A stretch of DNA of 64,000 nucleotides from Nocardia sp. NBC_01730 (lineage in GTDB: Bacteria; Actinomycetota; Actinomycetes; Mycobacteriales; Mycobacteriaceae): contig NZ_CP109162.1 in NCBI RefSeq assembly GCF_035920445.1, forward strand, positions 5,270,001 to 5,334,000, read 5' to 3'. Numbering within the stretch: position 1 is the first letter of the stretch; each line of letters starts with the position of its first letter. This document shows positions 25,572-34,523 of this stretch, piece by piece. The translations under genes and the position numbers were made by a program. The notes under the pieces were generated by a model, which was given only the letters and a program-made list of their open reading frames with translations, was not told the DNA's origin and made no database searches.

Positions 25572-26603
25572 GTGCCGGAACGATCGAGGGTGGCAAAAGC
25601 CGGATTCATCGCGGGGCGGTTCGGTGAGTTTCCGGCACGGTGGAATCTGAGTCAGGTGGGCCAGGGTCTGCAAGATCAGCTCGCCCGTATCTCGCGTAGC
25701 CCTTTCGGCCCGAGCGAAGAGGAATTGCGCGCGAACCTGGCCGGTGAGGCGAGCGCGGACGCCGCACTGACACTGCACGACGCGGAACTGGCCGCCGGCG
25801 AGGCGGAGATGGTCGGCCTCGAGGTGCCACGCGATCTGACCGCGGCGGCGTTCTTCGATGTCGACAACACCATGGTGCAGGGCGCGTCCATCGTGCATTT
25901 CGCCCGCGGCCTCGCCGCACGCAAGTACTTCAAGACCTCCGACCTGGTGGATGTCGCCTGGAAACAGGTGAAGTTCCGGATCACCGGCAAGGAAAGCAGC
26001 ACCGACATGGTCAGCGGCAAGGAGAAAGCGTTGGCGTTCATCGCCGGGCGTCCGACTGCCGAACTGGCCGCACTCGGCGAGGAGATCTACGACGAGATCA
26101 TCGCCGACAAGATCTGGCCCGGCACCCGCGCGCTCGCGCAGATGCATCTGGACGCGGGTCAGCAGGTGTGGCTGGTGACCGCGACGCCGGTCGAGCTGGC
26201 GCAGGTGATCGCGAAGCGGCTCGGGCTCACCGGCGCGCTGGGCACGGTCGCCGAAAGCGTGGACGGGAAGTTCACCGGGCGCCTGGTCGGCGACATCTTG
26301 CACGGCCTCGGCAAGGCGCATGCGGTGCGCACCCTGGCGATTCGAGAGGGCCTGAACCTCAAGCGGTGCACCGCCTACTCCGACAGCCACAACGACGTGC
26401 CGATGCTCTCGCTGGTCGGTACCGCGGTGGCGATCAACCCAGATTCCGATCTGCGCGAGGTGGCCAAGAACCGGGGCTGGGAGATCCGCGACTTCCGCAC
26501 CGGGCGCAAGGCCGCCAAGATCGGTGTACCGACTGCCCTCGCCCTCGGCGCTGCCGGCGGCGCCGTCGCCGCGGCGGTGACCCGCCACCGCGACAGCCAC
26601 TAG
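25572..26603 (+). CDS. HAD-IB family phosphatase (SerB1-like)
   Basis: A 343-aa HAD hydrolase. Motif I is [11 protein letters not shown] (near residue 96), motif II WLVTATP, and motif [17 protein letters not shown]. Unlike true SerB it has a ~90-residue N-terminal extension and a hydrophobic alanine/glycine C-terminal segment ([15 protein letters not shown]) that may touch the membrane. HAD-IB proteins include phosphoserine phosphatase, but the substrate here is not certain. GTG 25572 has GGAGG upstream. Comparable to Rv0505c. Confidence 0.85.
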   Translation: MPERSRVAKAGFIAGRFGEFPARWNLSQVGQGLQDQLARISRSPFGPSEEELRANLAGEASADAALTLHDAELAAGEAEMVGLEVPRDLTAAAFFDVDNTMVQGASIVHFARGLAARKYFKTSDLVDVAWKQVKFRITGKESSTDMVSGKEKALAFIAGRPTAELAALGEEIYDEIIADKIWPGTRALAQMHLDAGQQVWLVTATPVELAQVIAKRLGLTGALGTVAESVDGKFTGRLVGDILHGLGKAHAVRTLAIREGLNLKRCTAYSDSHNDVPMLSLVGTAVAINPDSDLREVAKNRGWEIRDFRTGRKAAKIGVPTALALGAAGGAVAAAVTRHRDSH

Positions 26604-26635
26604 CCGACATCAGCGTCTCCAGCGCGAACGAAAAC

Positions 26636-27664
26636 TCACCCCATGAATATGTTGCGGCGCTTGGTGAGCAGCTTGTACAGCGTCTGCTGGATGGTCTCGC
26701 GCACCTGGTCGGTGACCTCGAACATGGTCATCGGGTCGTCGGCCGCTTCGGGCTCGTAGCCGGTGGTCGGGATCGGGGCGCCGAACTCGATGTACCACTT
26801 CGAAGGCAGCGGCACTGCGCCGAGCAGGCCGAAGTGCGGGAACAGCGGGGTCACCGGGAAGTACGGCAGGCCGAGCAGCCTGGCCAGCGGCTTGAGATCG
26901 GCCAGCTTCGGGTAGATCTCCTCGGAACCGACGATGGAGCACGGGATGATCGGCACGCCGGTGCGCACTGCCGCGGCGACGAAACCGCCGCGGCCGAAGC
27001 GCTGCAGTTTGTAGCGGTCGGCGAACTGCTTGCCGACGCCCTTGAAGCCCTCCGGGAACACGCCGGTCAGCTCGCCGGAGCGCAGGAGCCGCTCGGCATC
27101 CTCGCGGCAGGCCAGCGTGTGTCCAGCCTTGCGGGCGAGCGCGCCGAGCACCGGCATCTCGAAGATCAAGTCGGCGGCGAGCAAGCGTAGCGCGCGCTGT
27201 TTCGGGTGCCGGTCGTGTACGGCCAGCTGCAGCATCAGGCCGTCCAGCGGCACGGTGCCCGCGTGGTTGGCCACGATCAGCGCGCCGCCCGCCTCCGGGA
27301 TGTTCTCCATCCCGCTGACCTCCGCTCGAAACCACAGTTCCGACATCGGGCGCAGTGCGGGCAGAACGACCGATTCGAGTAGGTGCTCGTCGAAGCCGAA
27401 CTCGTCGACCTGGTAGTCACCTGCGAGCCTGCGGCGCGCGTATTCGGCGGTCTTGCCGATCTGCCTGCCGAGCGCGCCGCGCACCAGCCCCGACAGCGAC
27501 TGCGGCGGGGGCGGCGAGACGGCGGCGAGACGCTCCGTCAGCGACGTCACCGGGCTCGGCGCGGGCACGCCTGCCGAGGTCTCGGGCCAGCGTCGCGGGA
27601 TCGGCCGCTGGCGCGGCTCGATCTGGAGGTCGTGCAGTGGAATGACCTTCGCTACGTCGTTCAT
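26636..27664 (-). CDS. PlsC-like lysophospholipid acyltransferase family protein
   Basis: A 342-aa protein with the acyltransferase motifs NHAGTVPLDG (the HX4D box, near residue 152) and FPEGFKGVGK, a third block (GVPIIPCSIVGSEEIYPKLA) and a proline-rich N-terminus. It transfers an acyl chain to a lipid hydroxyl; the acceptor is unknown. ATG 27664 overlaps the stop of the epimerase gene (ATGA). The pair mirrors Rv0502-Rv0501, hinting at joint work on an envelope lipid. Confidence 0.85.
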   Translation of the reverse strand: MNDVAKVIPLHDLQIEPRQRPIPRRWPETSAGVPAPSPVTSLTERLAAVSPPPPQSLSGLVRGALGRQIGKTAEYARRRLAGDYQVDEFGFDEHLLESVVLPALRPMSELWFRAEVSGMENIPEAGGALIVANHAGTVPLDGLMLQLAVHDRHPKQRALRLLAADLIFEMPVLGALARKAGHTLACREDAERLLRSGELTGVFPEGFKGVGKQFADRYKLQRFGRGGFVAAAVRTGVPIIPCSIVGSEEIYPKLADLKPLARLLGLPYFPVTPLFPHFGLLGAVPLPSKWYIEFGAPIPTTGYEPEAADDPMTMFEVTDQVRETIQQTLYKLLTKRRNIFMG

Positions 27665-28740
27665 TGCTGTGCTCCCGTACCGGCCCCGAGAAGGCCGAGC
27701 AGTTTGTGTTCTGCGGCGTCGATCCATGCCGGATCGACCACGGGCCGCAACGCTGCGCCCCCGATGAAGTCATCGAACGCCTGGACCGTCGTCCAGCGCG
27801 GCACGAACCCGAGTTCGGCGCGCATGCGCGTGGTGTCCAGACCACAACCGAAATGGAAATAGTCGAGCTGCTCGCCGGAGAACTCGCGCATCACAGGGCC
27901 CATCAGCAGCCGCCCCGCGGTGCGGAACACGGTGAACGGCACGGGCAGCTCGACCCGGCCCGCCCGCCGGACCGCCTGCGACAGCGACAGCGCACCGTCG
28001 CCTGCGATGTTGTAGGTGCCGCTCGGCATGGTGCGCGCCGCGAGAGTCAGCGCGGCGACCGCGTCCTCCTCGTGCAACAGCTGCATCCTGGCATCCCGGC
28101 CGAAAACGGTCGGCGTGACCGGTGAACGCAGATATTGCACCCCACGACCGGCCAGCCGCGGACCGACGATCGGCGCCAATCGCAGAATAGTCGTGGCGAT
28201 ATCCGGGCGGCGCCGGGCCAGCCCGCGGACGAAACCTTCGATTTCGATCATGTCGCGCGCGAACCCGCCGCGCGGCGGCGTCCGCGCGCTCATTTCCTCG
28301 CTGAATTTCGCGGGATCCTTCGCGCTGCAACCGTACACCGCCGACGAGGAGCGCAGCACAACCCTGCGCACCGACGGCGCCTTCTGGCACACCGCGAACA
28401 GCTGCATGGCGCCGAGGACATTGAGATCCTTCATCACCGCGCGGCTGCCGCCCCCCGGTGGCCGCGCCAGCACCGCGGCGTGCACTACGGTATCCACCGC
28501 ACCACCATCGATCACCTTACGGATCAAGGGATTTCGAATGTCCGCGCGGACGAATTCCGCGCGGCCCATGCGGCGCTGGAGCTCACGGCCGGGGGTCATC
28601 GTGTCGACGGCGAGGATGCGCTCGATGCCGGGATCCTGGGCTAGCCGGGCGACGACGTTACCGCCGAAGAACCGGCTGGCCCCGGTGACCAGCACGACCT
28701 TCGGCGTCTGTCCGTCCCGCACGTCAGAACCCACCGGCAC
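27661..28740 (-). CDS. NAD-dependent epimerase/dehydratase (extended SDR)
   Basis: A 359-aa extended SDR. The nucleotide-binding motif is VTGASRFFGGNVVARL, a variant of GxxGxxG, near residue 19. The acidic end of strand 2 is AVDTM. The catalytic Ser/Tyr region is RSSSAVYGCSA, and the expected YxxxK lysine is not obvious (GGFARDMIEIE). The substrate is unknown; the mycobacterial counterpart Rv0501 is called galE2 without proof. GTG 28740 gives a natural N-terminus. Confidence 0.8.
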   Translation of the reverse strand: MPVGSDVRDGQTPKVVLVTGASRFFGGNVVARLAQDPGIERILAVDTMTPGRELQRRMGRAEFVRADIRNPLIRKVIDGGAVDTVVHAAVLARPPGGGSRAVMKDLNVLGAMQLFAVCQKAPSVRRVVLRSSSAVYGCSAKDPAKFSEEMSARTPPRGGFARDMIEIEGFVRGLARRRPDIATTILRLAPIVGPRLAGRGVQYLRSPVTPTVFGRDARMQLLHEEDAVAALTLAARTMPSGTYNIAGDGALSLSQAVRRAGRVELPVPFTVFRTAGRLLMGPVMREFSGEQLDYFHFGCGLDTTRMRAELGFVPRWTTVQAFDDFIGGAALRPVVDPAWIDAAEHKLLGLLGAGTGAQQ

Positions 28741-28867
28741 CGCTTCCCACCTTTGGCAGCCCCCACTGGTGTTATTCCCGCTCCTAGAGTAGCGGGTGCC
28801 TTCCCATCGGCCGAGAGTATTAACCAGGATCTAACGATGACTTCAGTCACGTGATACATTCGACAGT

Positions 28868-28881
28868 TTCAAAATTTTGAA
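28868..28881. repeat. Perfect AT-rich palindrome TTCAAAATTTTGAA
   Basis: A 14-bp perfect palindrome in otherwise GC-rich DNA, between the bS22 terminator and the epimerase gene. It may be an operator for the epimerase-acyltransferase pair or part of the U-rich end of the terminator. Confidence 0.45.
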
Positions 28882-28897
28882 TTTCAAAACGAAAAGA

Positions 28898-28919
28898 CCC
28901 GTCACCTATTGGTGACGGG
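28898..28919 (-). terminator. Intrinsic terminator of the bS22 gene
   Basis: A 9-bp perfect stem CCCGTCACC/GGTGACGGG with a 4-nt loop is followed, on the minus strand, by TCTTTTCGTTTTG. It lies 27 bp after the bS22 stop. It is the only hairpin seen in the window with a clear T-rich tract, consistent with a highly expressed ribosomal gene. Confidence 0.85.
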
Positions 28920-28946
28920 CCCCCGCAGCTATCGCGCAGCGACGCC

Positions 28947-29048
28947 TTACTTGCCGAGTTTGCGCCGCTGGACACGCGTGCGGCGAAGCAGCTTGCGGTG
29001 CTTCTTCTTCGACATGCGCTTGCGGCGCTTCTTGATCACAGAACCCAT
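28947..29048 (-). CDS. Small ribosomal protein bS22 (AURKAIP1/COX24 domain)
   Basis: A 33-aa protein in which about 60% of residues are Lys or Arg ([20 protein letters not shown], then [13 protein letters not shown]). This is the tiny actinobacterial protein seen as bS22 in mycobacterial ribosome structures, where it lies in the small subunit near the decoding region. In M. tuberculosis it is Rv0500B, in the same place between the epimerase and the excisionase-type gene. Its length hides it from many gene finders. Confidence 0.93.
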
Positions 29049-29280
29049 AGGGTTGTTCCTCGCGTTCTCTCTACTCGGCGCGCACGCTCTCGACGTGCGC
29101 GATTGCCGGACGTCCGTCCGCCAAGGCGCCCCTGCCAACTGACCGAGGTCGCTCGGCAAGCCCAACGCCCTGTGTCCGCGCCGCCGGGCACCACGGGGCA
29201 CCCAACAGCGGTACCGCCGGCGGGCGAACACGAACCGAGGAGCTATCGTACCGGCACGTCCGGCCGGTAGTGAAACCGAC

Positions 29281-29586
29281 TCATCCGGCGTCGAAGTAGG
29301 ACGTTTCCAGGTAGTCGTGTACCGCCTTGGCATGCACACGGAACGATCGACCGACCCGCACGGCAGGCAACTCGCCGGAATGCACCAGCCGATAGACCGT
29401 CATCTTGGACACCCGCATCAGATTCGCTACTTCGGCGACGGTGAGGAACTGGGTGCCACCACCGAGCACGGATTGTCCCTGGGACGCGGACCCACTTTGC
29501 GATCGGGAGGTGCCCCGGCCGCTCGAGGGACCGGAGCCACCGGACGCTCCTGAACTATTTGCAGACATCTTGTTCGAAGACATCAT
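29281..29586 (-). CDS. Excisionase/MerR-like helix-turn-helix protein
   Basis: A 101-aa protein with a Ser/Gly/Gln-rich disordered N-terminus (about 1-45). An excisionase-type winged HTH follows ([20 protein letters not shown], then [19 protein letters not shown]). It matches Rv0500A by family and position. It is probably a regulator and not a phage excisionase, since no phage genes are nearby. ATG 29586 (or 29583) follows GGAGG by 11 nt. Confidence 0.85.
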
Positions 29587-29730
29587 TGCACCATTGACCT
29601 CCGGCACGTCCGCGCCGCCGGCTTCCCCACCGGCGGAACAGACACGCACGTGCTCCTTGAAGCTTAGCGGGACCAGTGGTGTTACTGCGACGGGAGTGAG
29701 AAATCGGTTTTCCGATCGGAAACCGATCGG

Positions 29731-30549
29731 TCATTCCGCTGAAGCGCCCTGTTCCGCTGACCGTTGCTTCGCCGCATCGAGCGCCTCCAGAAACGCCGAG
29801 CGCAGTCCGCCGCGCTCCAGCTCACGTACTGCGGCCGCAGTGGTGCCCGCGGGCGATGTGACCGCTGCGCGCAGTTCGGCGGCCGTCTGGCCGGATCCGT
29901 CCAGCAGCGCCGCCGAGCCGACCATGGTCTGCACCACGAGCTCGGTGGCCACGTCCCTGGTGAGCCCGAGTCCGACGCCCGCGTCCACCATGGCCTCGAC
30001 GACAAGGAAGAAGTAGGCGGGGCCGGAGCCGGACACCGCGGTAACCGCGTCCATCTGCGTCTCCGCGACGGTGACGACCTTGCCGACCGCGGCGAGCACC
30101 TCGGTCACCAGCTCCAGATGCTGTGGCCGGGCGTAGCGTCCCGGCGCGATCACGCTCATGCCCTGCCCCACCAGCATCGGCGTATTCGGCATCACCCGTA
30201 CCACCGGGAAACCTGCGGGCAACTTGCCTTCCAGACGCACCGTCGGCACCCCTGCCGCCAGCGAGAGGAGCACCTGGTCGCGGTCGCTGCCGAGCTCCGC
30301 CTTGGCAAGCGGGGCGAGCACGGCGTCGACATCGGCGGGCTTCACGGCGATCACCAGCAGGTCCGCGCCCACCGCGGCATCGGCCACGTCGTCGGTGACC
30401 CGCACATTGAAGCGATCGGCGATCTGATGGGCCCGTTCCCGGTGGGTCTCCACGACGACCAGGTCCTTGGCCAGTCGTCCGGATTCCAGCACCCCGGCGA
30501 TCAACGCCTCCCCGATGCGCCCGCCACCGATCACAGCAATTCTCGTCAT
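29731..30549 (-). CDS. proC: Pyrroline-5-carboxylate reductase
   Basis: A 272-aa NAD(P)H enzyme for the last step of proline synthesis. The Rossmann motif is MTRIAVIGGGRIGEALIAG. Further blocks are VIAVKPADVDAVL, VVRVMPNTPMLVGQGM and the C-terminal signature AVSGSGPAYFFLVVEAMVDA, then TVTSPAGTT-type AAVTSPAGTTAAAV. ATG 30549 is the family start. A dispersed ~110-bp repeat lies 69 bp upstream. Confidence 0.95.
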   Translation of the reverse strand: MTRIAVIGGGRIGEALIAGVLESGRLAKDLVVVETHRERAHQIADRFNVRVTDDVADAAVGADLLVIAVKPADVDAVLAPLAKAELGSDRDQVLLSLAAGVPTVRLEGKLPAGFPVVRVMPNTPMLVGQGMSVIAPGRYARPQHLELVTEVLAAVGKVVTVAETQMDAVTAVSGSGPAYFFLVVEAMVDAGVGLGLTRDVATELVVQTMVGSAALLDGSGQTAAELRAAVTSPAGTTAAAVRELERGGLRSAFLEALDAAKQRSAEQGASAE

Positions 30550-30617
30550 GGGCTGGTCCGCCTCTCCGATCCGCTTCTCCGCGGATTCAGGCCGTACAAG
30601 TGACAGCCGCGCACGTC

Positions 30618-30729
30618 GCATTCAGGTCCTGCGTTGAGTGCGCTGCCAGGTTCTGGACGTACCCGATGAGTTACCCATGTGCTCACGAGATCAGATGTTA
30701 CGTTTCGCGACTTCGGGTGAGCGCTGCGA
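30618..30729. repeat. Dispersed ~110-bp intergenic element, copy 1
   Basis: This copy shares long identical blocks with copy 2 at 36990-37097, for example TTCAGGTCCTGCGTTGAGTG and GAGTTACCCATGTGCTCACG. By eye the identity is roughly 80% over about 110 bp. It lies between proC and the thioesterase gene, both on the minus strand, and could carry the proC promoter. Its hairpin arms are less complementary than those of copy 2. Confidence 0.8.
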
Positions 30730-30762
30730 GGGATGCCTTCCCAGCGCTGAGCGCGGCCGCGC

Positions 30763-31650
30763 TCAGCGCTGGGGAATGAGAGCCAGTTGACGGCTCTGCG
30801 CGACGACCGCTCCGGTGGAGTCGAGAACCAGTTGATCTTCGTCGAACATGCGCCCGCCGACCTCGTGCGTGGTCGCGATGATCCGCAGCCAGCCCGGTGC
30901 GGGACTGCGGCGCAGGTAGGTGGTCATCTGCACGGTGGGTGCCCAGCCGAAGTGGCCGAGGTTCATCGGCACCGGCGGGCTCATGTCGGCGCTCATCATC
31001 GCGAAGAACATGGCGACGTCGGGGTCCTGCCCGTCGGCGGGACGGGGCCGCATCCACATCCGCAGGCGCGGTTCCCCTTTTTCGCCATCGAGGAAACGGG
31101 CCCACTCGCGATCGAGGTACAGCTCGGCGCCCTGGCCCACGTGCACCATGCCACCCATCGGCGAGCCAGGCTCGTAGCCGACGGCGTCGGCGGGTGGCTG
31201 CACGGGCATGTCACCATGCTTCGGGGCATAGATCGGCTCGACGTCGTCCAGACGGCTGAAGGTGAGCGCCGTGCGGACCAGAGTGCGGCCGTCCTGGATC
31301 AGGTCGGCGTCGGCCAGGCAGATCTGACGACCGACCTTCCGGACTCGTACCTCGTACTCGACCTCGCCCGGGTTCGGCGCGCCGAGGAAGTCGGAACTCG
31401 CGGCGATCGGGGCCATGCCGACCAGGGCGGGGTCGGAGGCGCGCAGCCAGGTGGTCGCCGCCGCGGCGCTGGCGGCAACCATCGTTCCGCCGTGCACCTT
31501 CTTGCCGATGGTCCAGATCTTGTCGATGACACCCAGGTAGCGGCCCGTGTTCGGCGTGCTTGCGGGCAGTTCGGTCAGGGCACACACCCGGCTGAACGGT
31601 GCGTCGATCGCGGGGGCCGGGTCGAGATCGGCCGTCAGCTCCGTCGTCAT
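30763..31650 (-). CDS. Acyl-CoA thioesterase-like (double hotdog) protein
   Basis: A 295-aa protein with two hotdog-like halves (RYLGVIDKIWTIGKKVHGGT and, after a linker, GGRMFDEDQLVLDSTGAVVA). This fits the TesB-like family found downstream of proC in mycobacteria (Rv0499). It may hydrolyse acyl-CoA; no catalytic triad is assigned from sequence alone. ATG 31650 has AGGAGTGAGG upstream; a start at 31665 would remove that spacing. Confidence 0.7.
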   Translation of the reverse strand: MTTELTADLDPAPAIDAPFSRVCALTELPASTPNTGRYLGVIDKIWTIGKKVHGGTMVAASAAAATTWLRASDPALVGMAPIAASSDFLGAPNPGEVEYEVRVRKVGRQICLADADLIQDGRTLVRTALTFSRLDDVEPIYAPKHGDMPVQPPADAVGYEPGSPMGGMVHVGQGAELYLDREWARFLDGEKGEPRLRMWMRPRPADGQDPDVAMFFAMMSADMSPPVPMNLGHFGWAPTVQMTTYLRRSPAPGWLRIIATTHEVGGRMFDEDQLVLDSTGAVVAQSRQLALIPQR

Positions 31651-31796
31651 CCTCACTCCTGTCATCCATCGGCCGCACCGATAGAGCTTGTCGGCGTCAC
31701 CCGGGCACCGCGGACACCGTGGCCCGACAGCGTTCGTACAGCGTACAGCTCAGGGATTGGGCGGCCGAATTCCCTGGTGCCGGAAAATGGCGCCCG

Positions 31797-32801
31797 TCAC
31801 ACCGGCGGCGCGGGCCAGGCCCGGTCCGCGCCGGTCGGCGCGGGCGCGGAGGCGGGCGCGAGACCGTTCAGGTGCTGGCGGGCGAAGGCCAGCGTGCGAT
31901 GCAGCATGGCTGCCCGATCCTGGGCGGTGCGCGCGTTCTGCGTGTTGATCTCGGCCACTGCTTGGCCGGAGAAGCCAGTGCCGACCAGGGTCGCACACAC
32001 CTCCACGCACGGCTGACTGCCCTCACCAGGAACCAGATGCTCGTCGTGGGCGGCACCACGGCCGTCGGCCAGGTGCAGGTGCGCGAGGCCCTCCCCCATG
32101 CGCGCGGCCAAAGCCAGCGGGTCGGCGCCCGCGGTCGCGGTGTGCGACAGGTCGAGTGTGTAGTGCCGGAACCCGGTGTCGGTCGGGTCGTAGGACGGGC
32201 TGAAGGCAGTGAGCGCGGGTCCGGGACCACCCCGCCGCTCGAGCCGCTTCACCCCGCGCTCACCCCGGCCGAACAGTGTGTCCGCGCGCATCGGAAACAT
32301 GTTCTCCACCGCGACGATCACCGGACTGACCTCTTCCAGCTCGGCCACCTGCGCGGCGAAACCGGCGGCGTAACGACGCTGCCAGCGGAACGGCGGGTGT
32401 ACCACCACGGTGCGCGCGCCGAGCGCCTCGGCGGTGCGGACGCTGCGCTCCAGCTTGGCGATCGGATCCGAGCCCCATACCCGCTGCGAGATCAGGAGGC
32501 ACGGCGCATGCACGGCCAGCACCGGGACGCCGTACTTGCGGGAATACCCCTGCACGGTGGCGATGCTCTGGCTGGCCGGTTCGGCCCACACCATCAGTTC
32601 GATGCCGTCGTAACCGAGTTCGGCCGCATAGCGGAACGCCGCTTCGGCGTTCTGCGGGTATACCGAGGCCGTCGACAAGCCGACCTGGATCTGCTGCGGC
32701 TGGGGGGCGCAGCGGAGTCCGCCGGGCGAGACGGCTTCTTCCGCACCCGCCTCAGCGACGTGCCGCGTCCCGGCCTCGTCCGCCTGCCCGATGTTCCCCA
32801 C
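31797..32801 (-). CDS. Sugar phosphate isomerase/epimerase (xylose-isomerase-like TIM barrel)
   Basis: A 334-aa AP-endonuclease-2-fold protein. Metal-ligand regions are visible as GYDGIELMVWAE, VVVHPPFRWQ, VAVENMFPM, YTLDLSHTATAG and HLHLADGRG. It matches Rv0498 in the proC-to-ppx block. The substrate is unknown; members act on keto sugars or inositol derivatives. GTG 32801 precedes a ~35-residue variable N-terminus. Confidence 0.8.
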   Translation of the reverse strand: MGNIGQADEAGTRHVAEAGAEEAVSPGGLRCAPQPQQIQVGLSTASVYPQNAEAAFRYAAELGYDGIELMVWAEPASQSIATVQGYSRKYGVPVLAVHAPCLLISQRVWGSDPIAKLERSVRTAEALGARTVVVHPPFRWQRRYAAGFAAQVAELEEVSPVIVAVENMFPMRADTLFGRGERGVKRLERRGGPGPALTAFSPSYDPTDTGFRHYTLDLSHTATAGADPLALAARMGEGLAHLHLADGRGAAHDEHLVPGEGSQPCVEVCATLVGTGFSGQAVAEINTQNARTAQDRAAMLHRTLAFARQHLNGLAPASAPAPTGADRAWPAPPV

Positions 32802-32814
32802 AGCAGCTCCCTAC

Positions 32815-34440
32815 TCAGTTCGTACTGAGGAGAAAGGCCAGCGGCCCCAACGTGACGAAGCTGCCCACGACGACGGCGATTACGGTGCTGAGGATGTCGT
32901 CGGTCCTGCGCAGGATCCGCACGAGGGCGACAAGGCCGAGGATCACGATCATTGCAAGCGCCAGCGCCACCCAGGGGAGCATCTCCCACATGCGCTCGAA
33001 GCCTTTGAACAGCAGCATGCCCGCGACCGCCGCACCGGTGCTCTGACCGCCGAGGATCATCCACTGACGCCGGTTGGCGTCGTACGTCGCCTTCTCGGCC
33101 ATCCGCGACCGGCGTGCGGACATAGCCCGGGTGCGAGGCTGCTCGGCGACTTCGTCCTCGTCGTCCTCGTCGTCGACATCAAGGATGGGTGCGTACACGT
33201 CGGTCGCGCCCTCGTAGACCTCGACCCGCGAACGACCGGTTTCGCGCTCGCCTCGTCCGCGTTTGCCGCGCTCGGCCCGCTCGACGCCGTCGCGCAGCAG
33301 GTCTCCCGCGACCGTCTGGCCGGAAACGAGCTGCTGATCCTGGCTGGCCAGCGACCACGCGGCGGTCGGGATGCCGCCGGACTCGGGCGCTGAGTCGCGC
33401 GGCGGCGAACTCGCGCGTCGTCGGGCCGACCAGGCAGGCAAGTCACCGTCGCCCGCGCCGTTGCGGCGGGACGATCTCGGCTGCGACTCCGGCGGCCGGT
33501 CGGGCAACTTCGGTCTCGTCTCGGGCAGCGGCAGCGGATCCGACTCTGGAGCGAAACCGTTTGTGGACGGCGACCAGGCGGCGGGAGCGGATCCGGCCTC
33601 CTCGGCCTCCTTCGCACGACGCCGGGCTGCCCGGCCGCCCATGGCCCCGTTGCGCTCGGGCAGACTCGACCGGCCGCGATCGGCTCGTCCCAAGCCCGAT
33701 TCACCGAACTCCGCGTGACCTTCGCGGTCCGGTCCTGGACGACCGTCGCCGGGACCGAACTCCGGCAGAGCGCCACTCGCCGCGCCATGGTCGGCCCATC
33801 GGCGCCCACCCGACTCCGGCGGCAATTCGCGCAGCGGAGGACGTACCTCGGTGGCGCCCTCCTCCGGTTCGGCGTGTCTGCGTCGGCGTCCGGACGCACG
33901 CGGCGGCGCCTCGGGCAGGGAACCGCCCGGCACCGCGTCGGTGACGTACGGGTCGGGCGCGACCGGGTACAGGTCGGACACCGGGGTGTGCGGCGAGAGC
34001 GGGTCGACGGGCGTGGCGTGCCGCGAGGACGGCATCTCCCGGCCCGGCATCACCCGGTTCGACCGCCCTGGCTCCGGGTCGGCCCTCCGCGGCTCCGACT
34101 GACCGTAGGCCGCAAGGGGGTCGTACATCGAAATCGGCCCGGACATGGGCGAATACGACGATGGGTCGGGCGCGGGCTCCGGCGGGGCGTACGACACAGG
34201 TTCCGGCGCGGGCGGATCGAACGAGGGCCGCTCGTAGGCGGGCTCCTCGGACGCGCCGGAGTCGGGCGCGGAGTGTGCGGAGTGACCGCCCTCGCGAATG
34301 ACTGGCAGGTCACCGGTGAGTTCGGCGACGGAGATGCCGCGGCCGCTGCGGCGGCGCCTCCCGCCGGACGAGGCGGAGCCCTGCTGGCCGTTGCGGGCCA
34401 GCAGTTCCGCGACCGACAACTGTTTGGAATCTTCACTCAT
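32815..34440 (-). CDS. Large disordered protein with C-terminal membrane helices (Rv0497-like)
   Basis: A 541-aa protein. Residues 1 to ~445 are low-complexity, rich in Pro, Glu, Arg, Ser and Gly, with two related short motifs near the N-terminus (LSVAELLARNG and ISVAELTGDLPV). The end has three hydrophobic segments (MILGGQSTGAAVAGMLLFKG; MLPWVALALAMIVILGLVAL; TVIAVVVGSFVTLGPLAFLL). SVAEL-type motifs occur in several actinobacterial envelope proteins. Function is unknown. It is separated from ppx by inserted element copy C with ATGA overlaps. Confidence 0.75.
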   Translation of the reverse strand: MSEDSKQLSVAELLARNGQQGSASSGGRRRRSGRGISVAELTGDLPVIREGGHSAHSAPDSGASEEPAYERPSFDPPAPEPVSYAPPEPAPDPSSYSPMSGPISMYDPLAAYGQSEPRRADPEPGRSNRVMPGREMPSSRHATPVDPLSPHTPVSDLYPVAPDPYVTDAVPGGSLPEAPPRASGRRRRHAEPEEGATEVRPPLRELPPESGGRRWADHGAASGALPEFGPGDGRPGPDREGHAEFGESGLGRADRGRSSLPERNGAMGGRAARRRAKEAEEAGSAPAAWSPSTNGFAPESDPLPLPETRPKLPDRPPESQPRSSRRNGAGDGDLPAWSARRRASSPPRDSAPESGGIPTAAWSLASQDQQLVSGQTVAGDLLRDGVERAERGKRGRGERETGRSRVEVYEGATDVYAPILDVDDEDDEDEVAEQPRTRAMSARRSRMAEKATYDANRRQWMILGGQSTGAAVAGMLLFKGFERMWEMLPWVALALAMIVILGLVALVRILRRTDDILSTVIAVVVGSFVTLGPLAFLLSTN

Positions 34441-34523
34441 GACTGCGCCTCACTAGCGCTCGGCTCCGCCATGACCGAGCGATGCTCGGCCGTGCCTGTT
34501 GTTCGCGCGCTGCGCTCGCTCAT
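34437..34523 (-). repeat. MIRU-like coding insertion, copy C (ppx/membrane-protein junction)
   Basis: A 28-codon [20 protein letters not shown] then MAEPSASEAQS. Its ATG overlaps the ppx stop and its TGA overlaps the ATG at 34440. It adds 83 bp (3x27+2). Shared ends with copies A and B show common origin. This copy sits outside the haem operon, so the element is mobile or has been copied between loci. Confidence 0.75.

Noticed and set aside
24959..25609. A 216-codon minus-strand frame through the tandem repeat, fused to the glutaredoxin-like protein
   Set aside because: The N-terminal part only translates the 71-bp repeats, and the unit length is not a multiple of three. The glutaredoxin-like protein starts naturally at 25219.
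29281..29586. Reading the excisionase-like gene as evidence of a prophage or integrated element
   Set aside because: No integrase, attachment site or phage genes are nearby, and the gene has a syntenic counterpart beside proC in mycobacteria.
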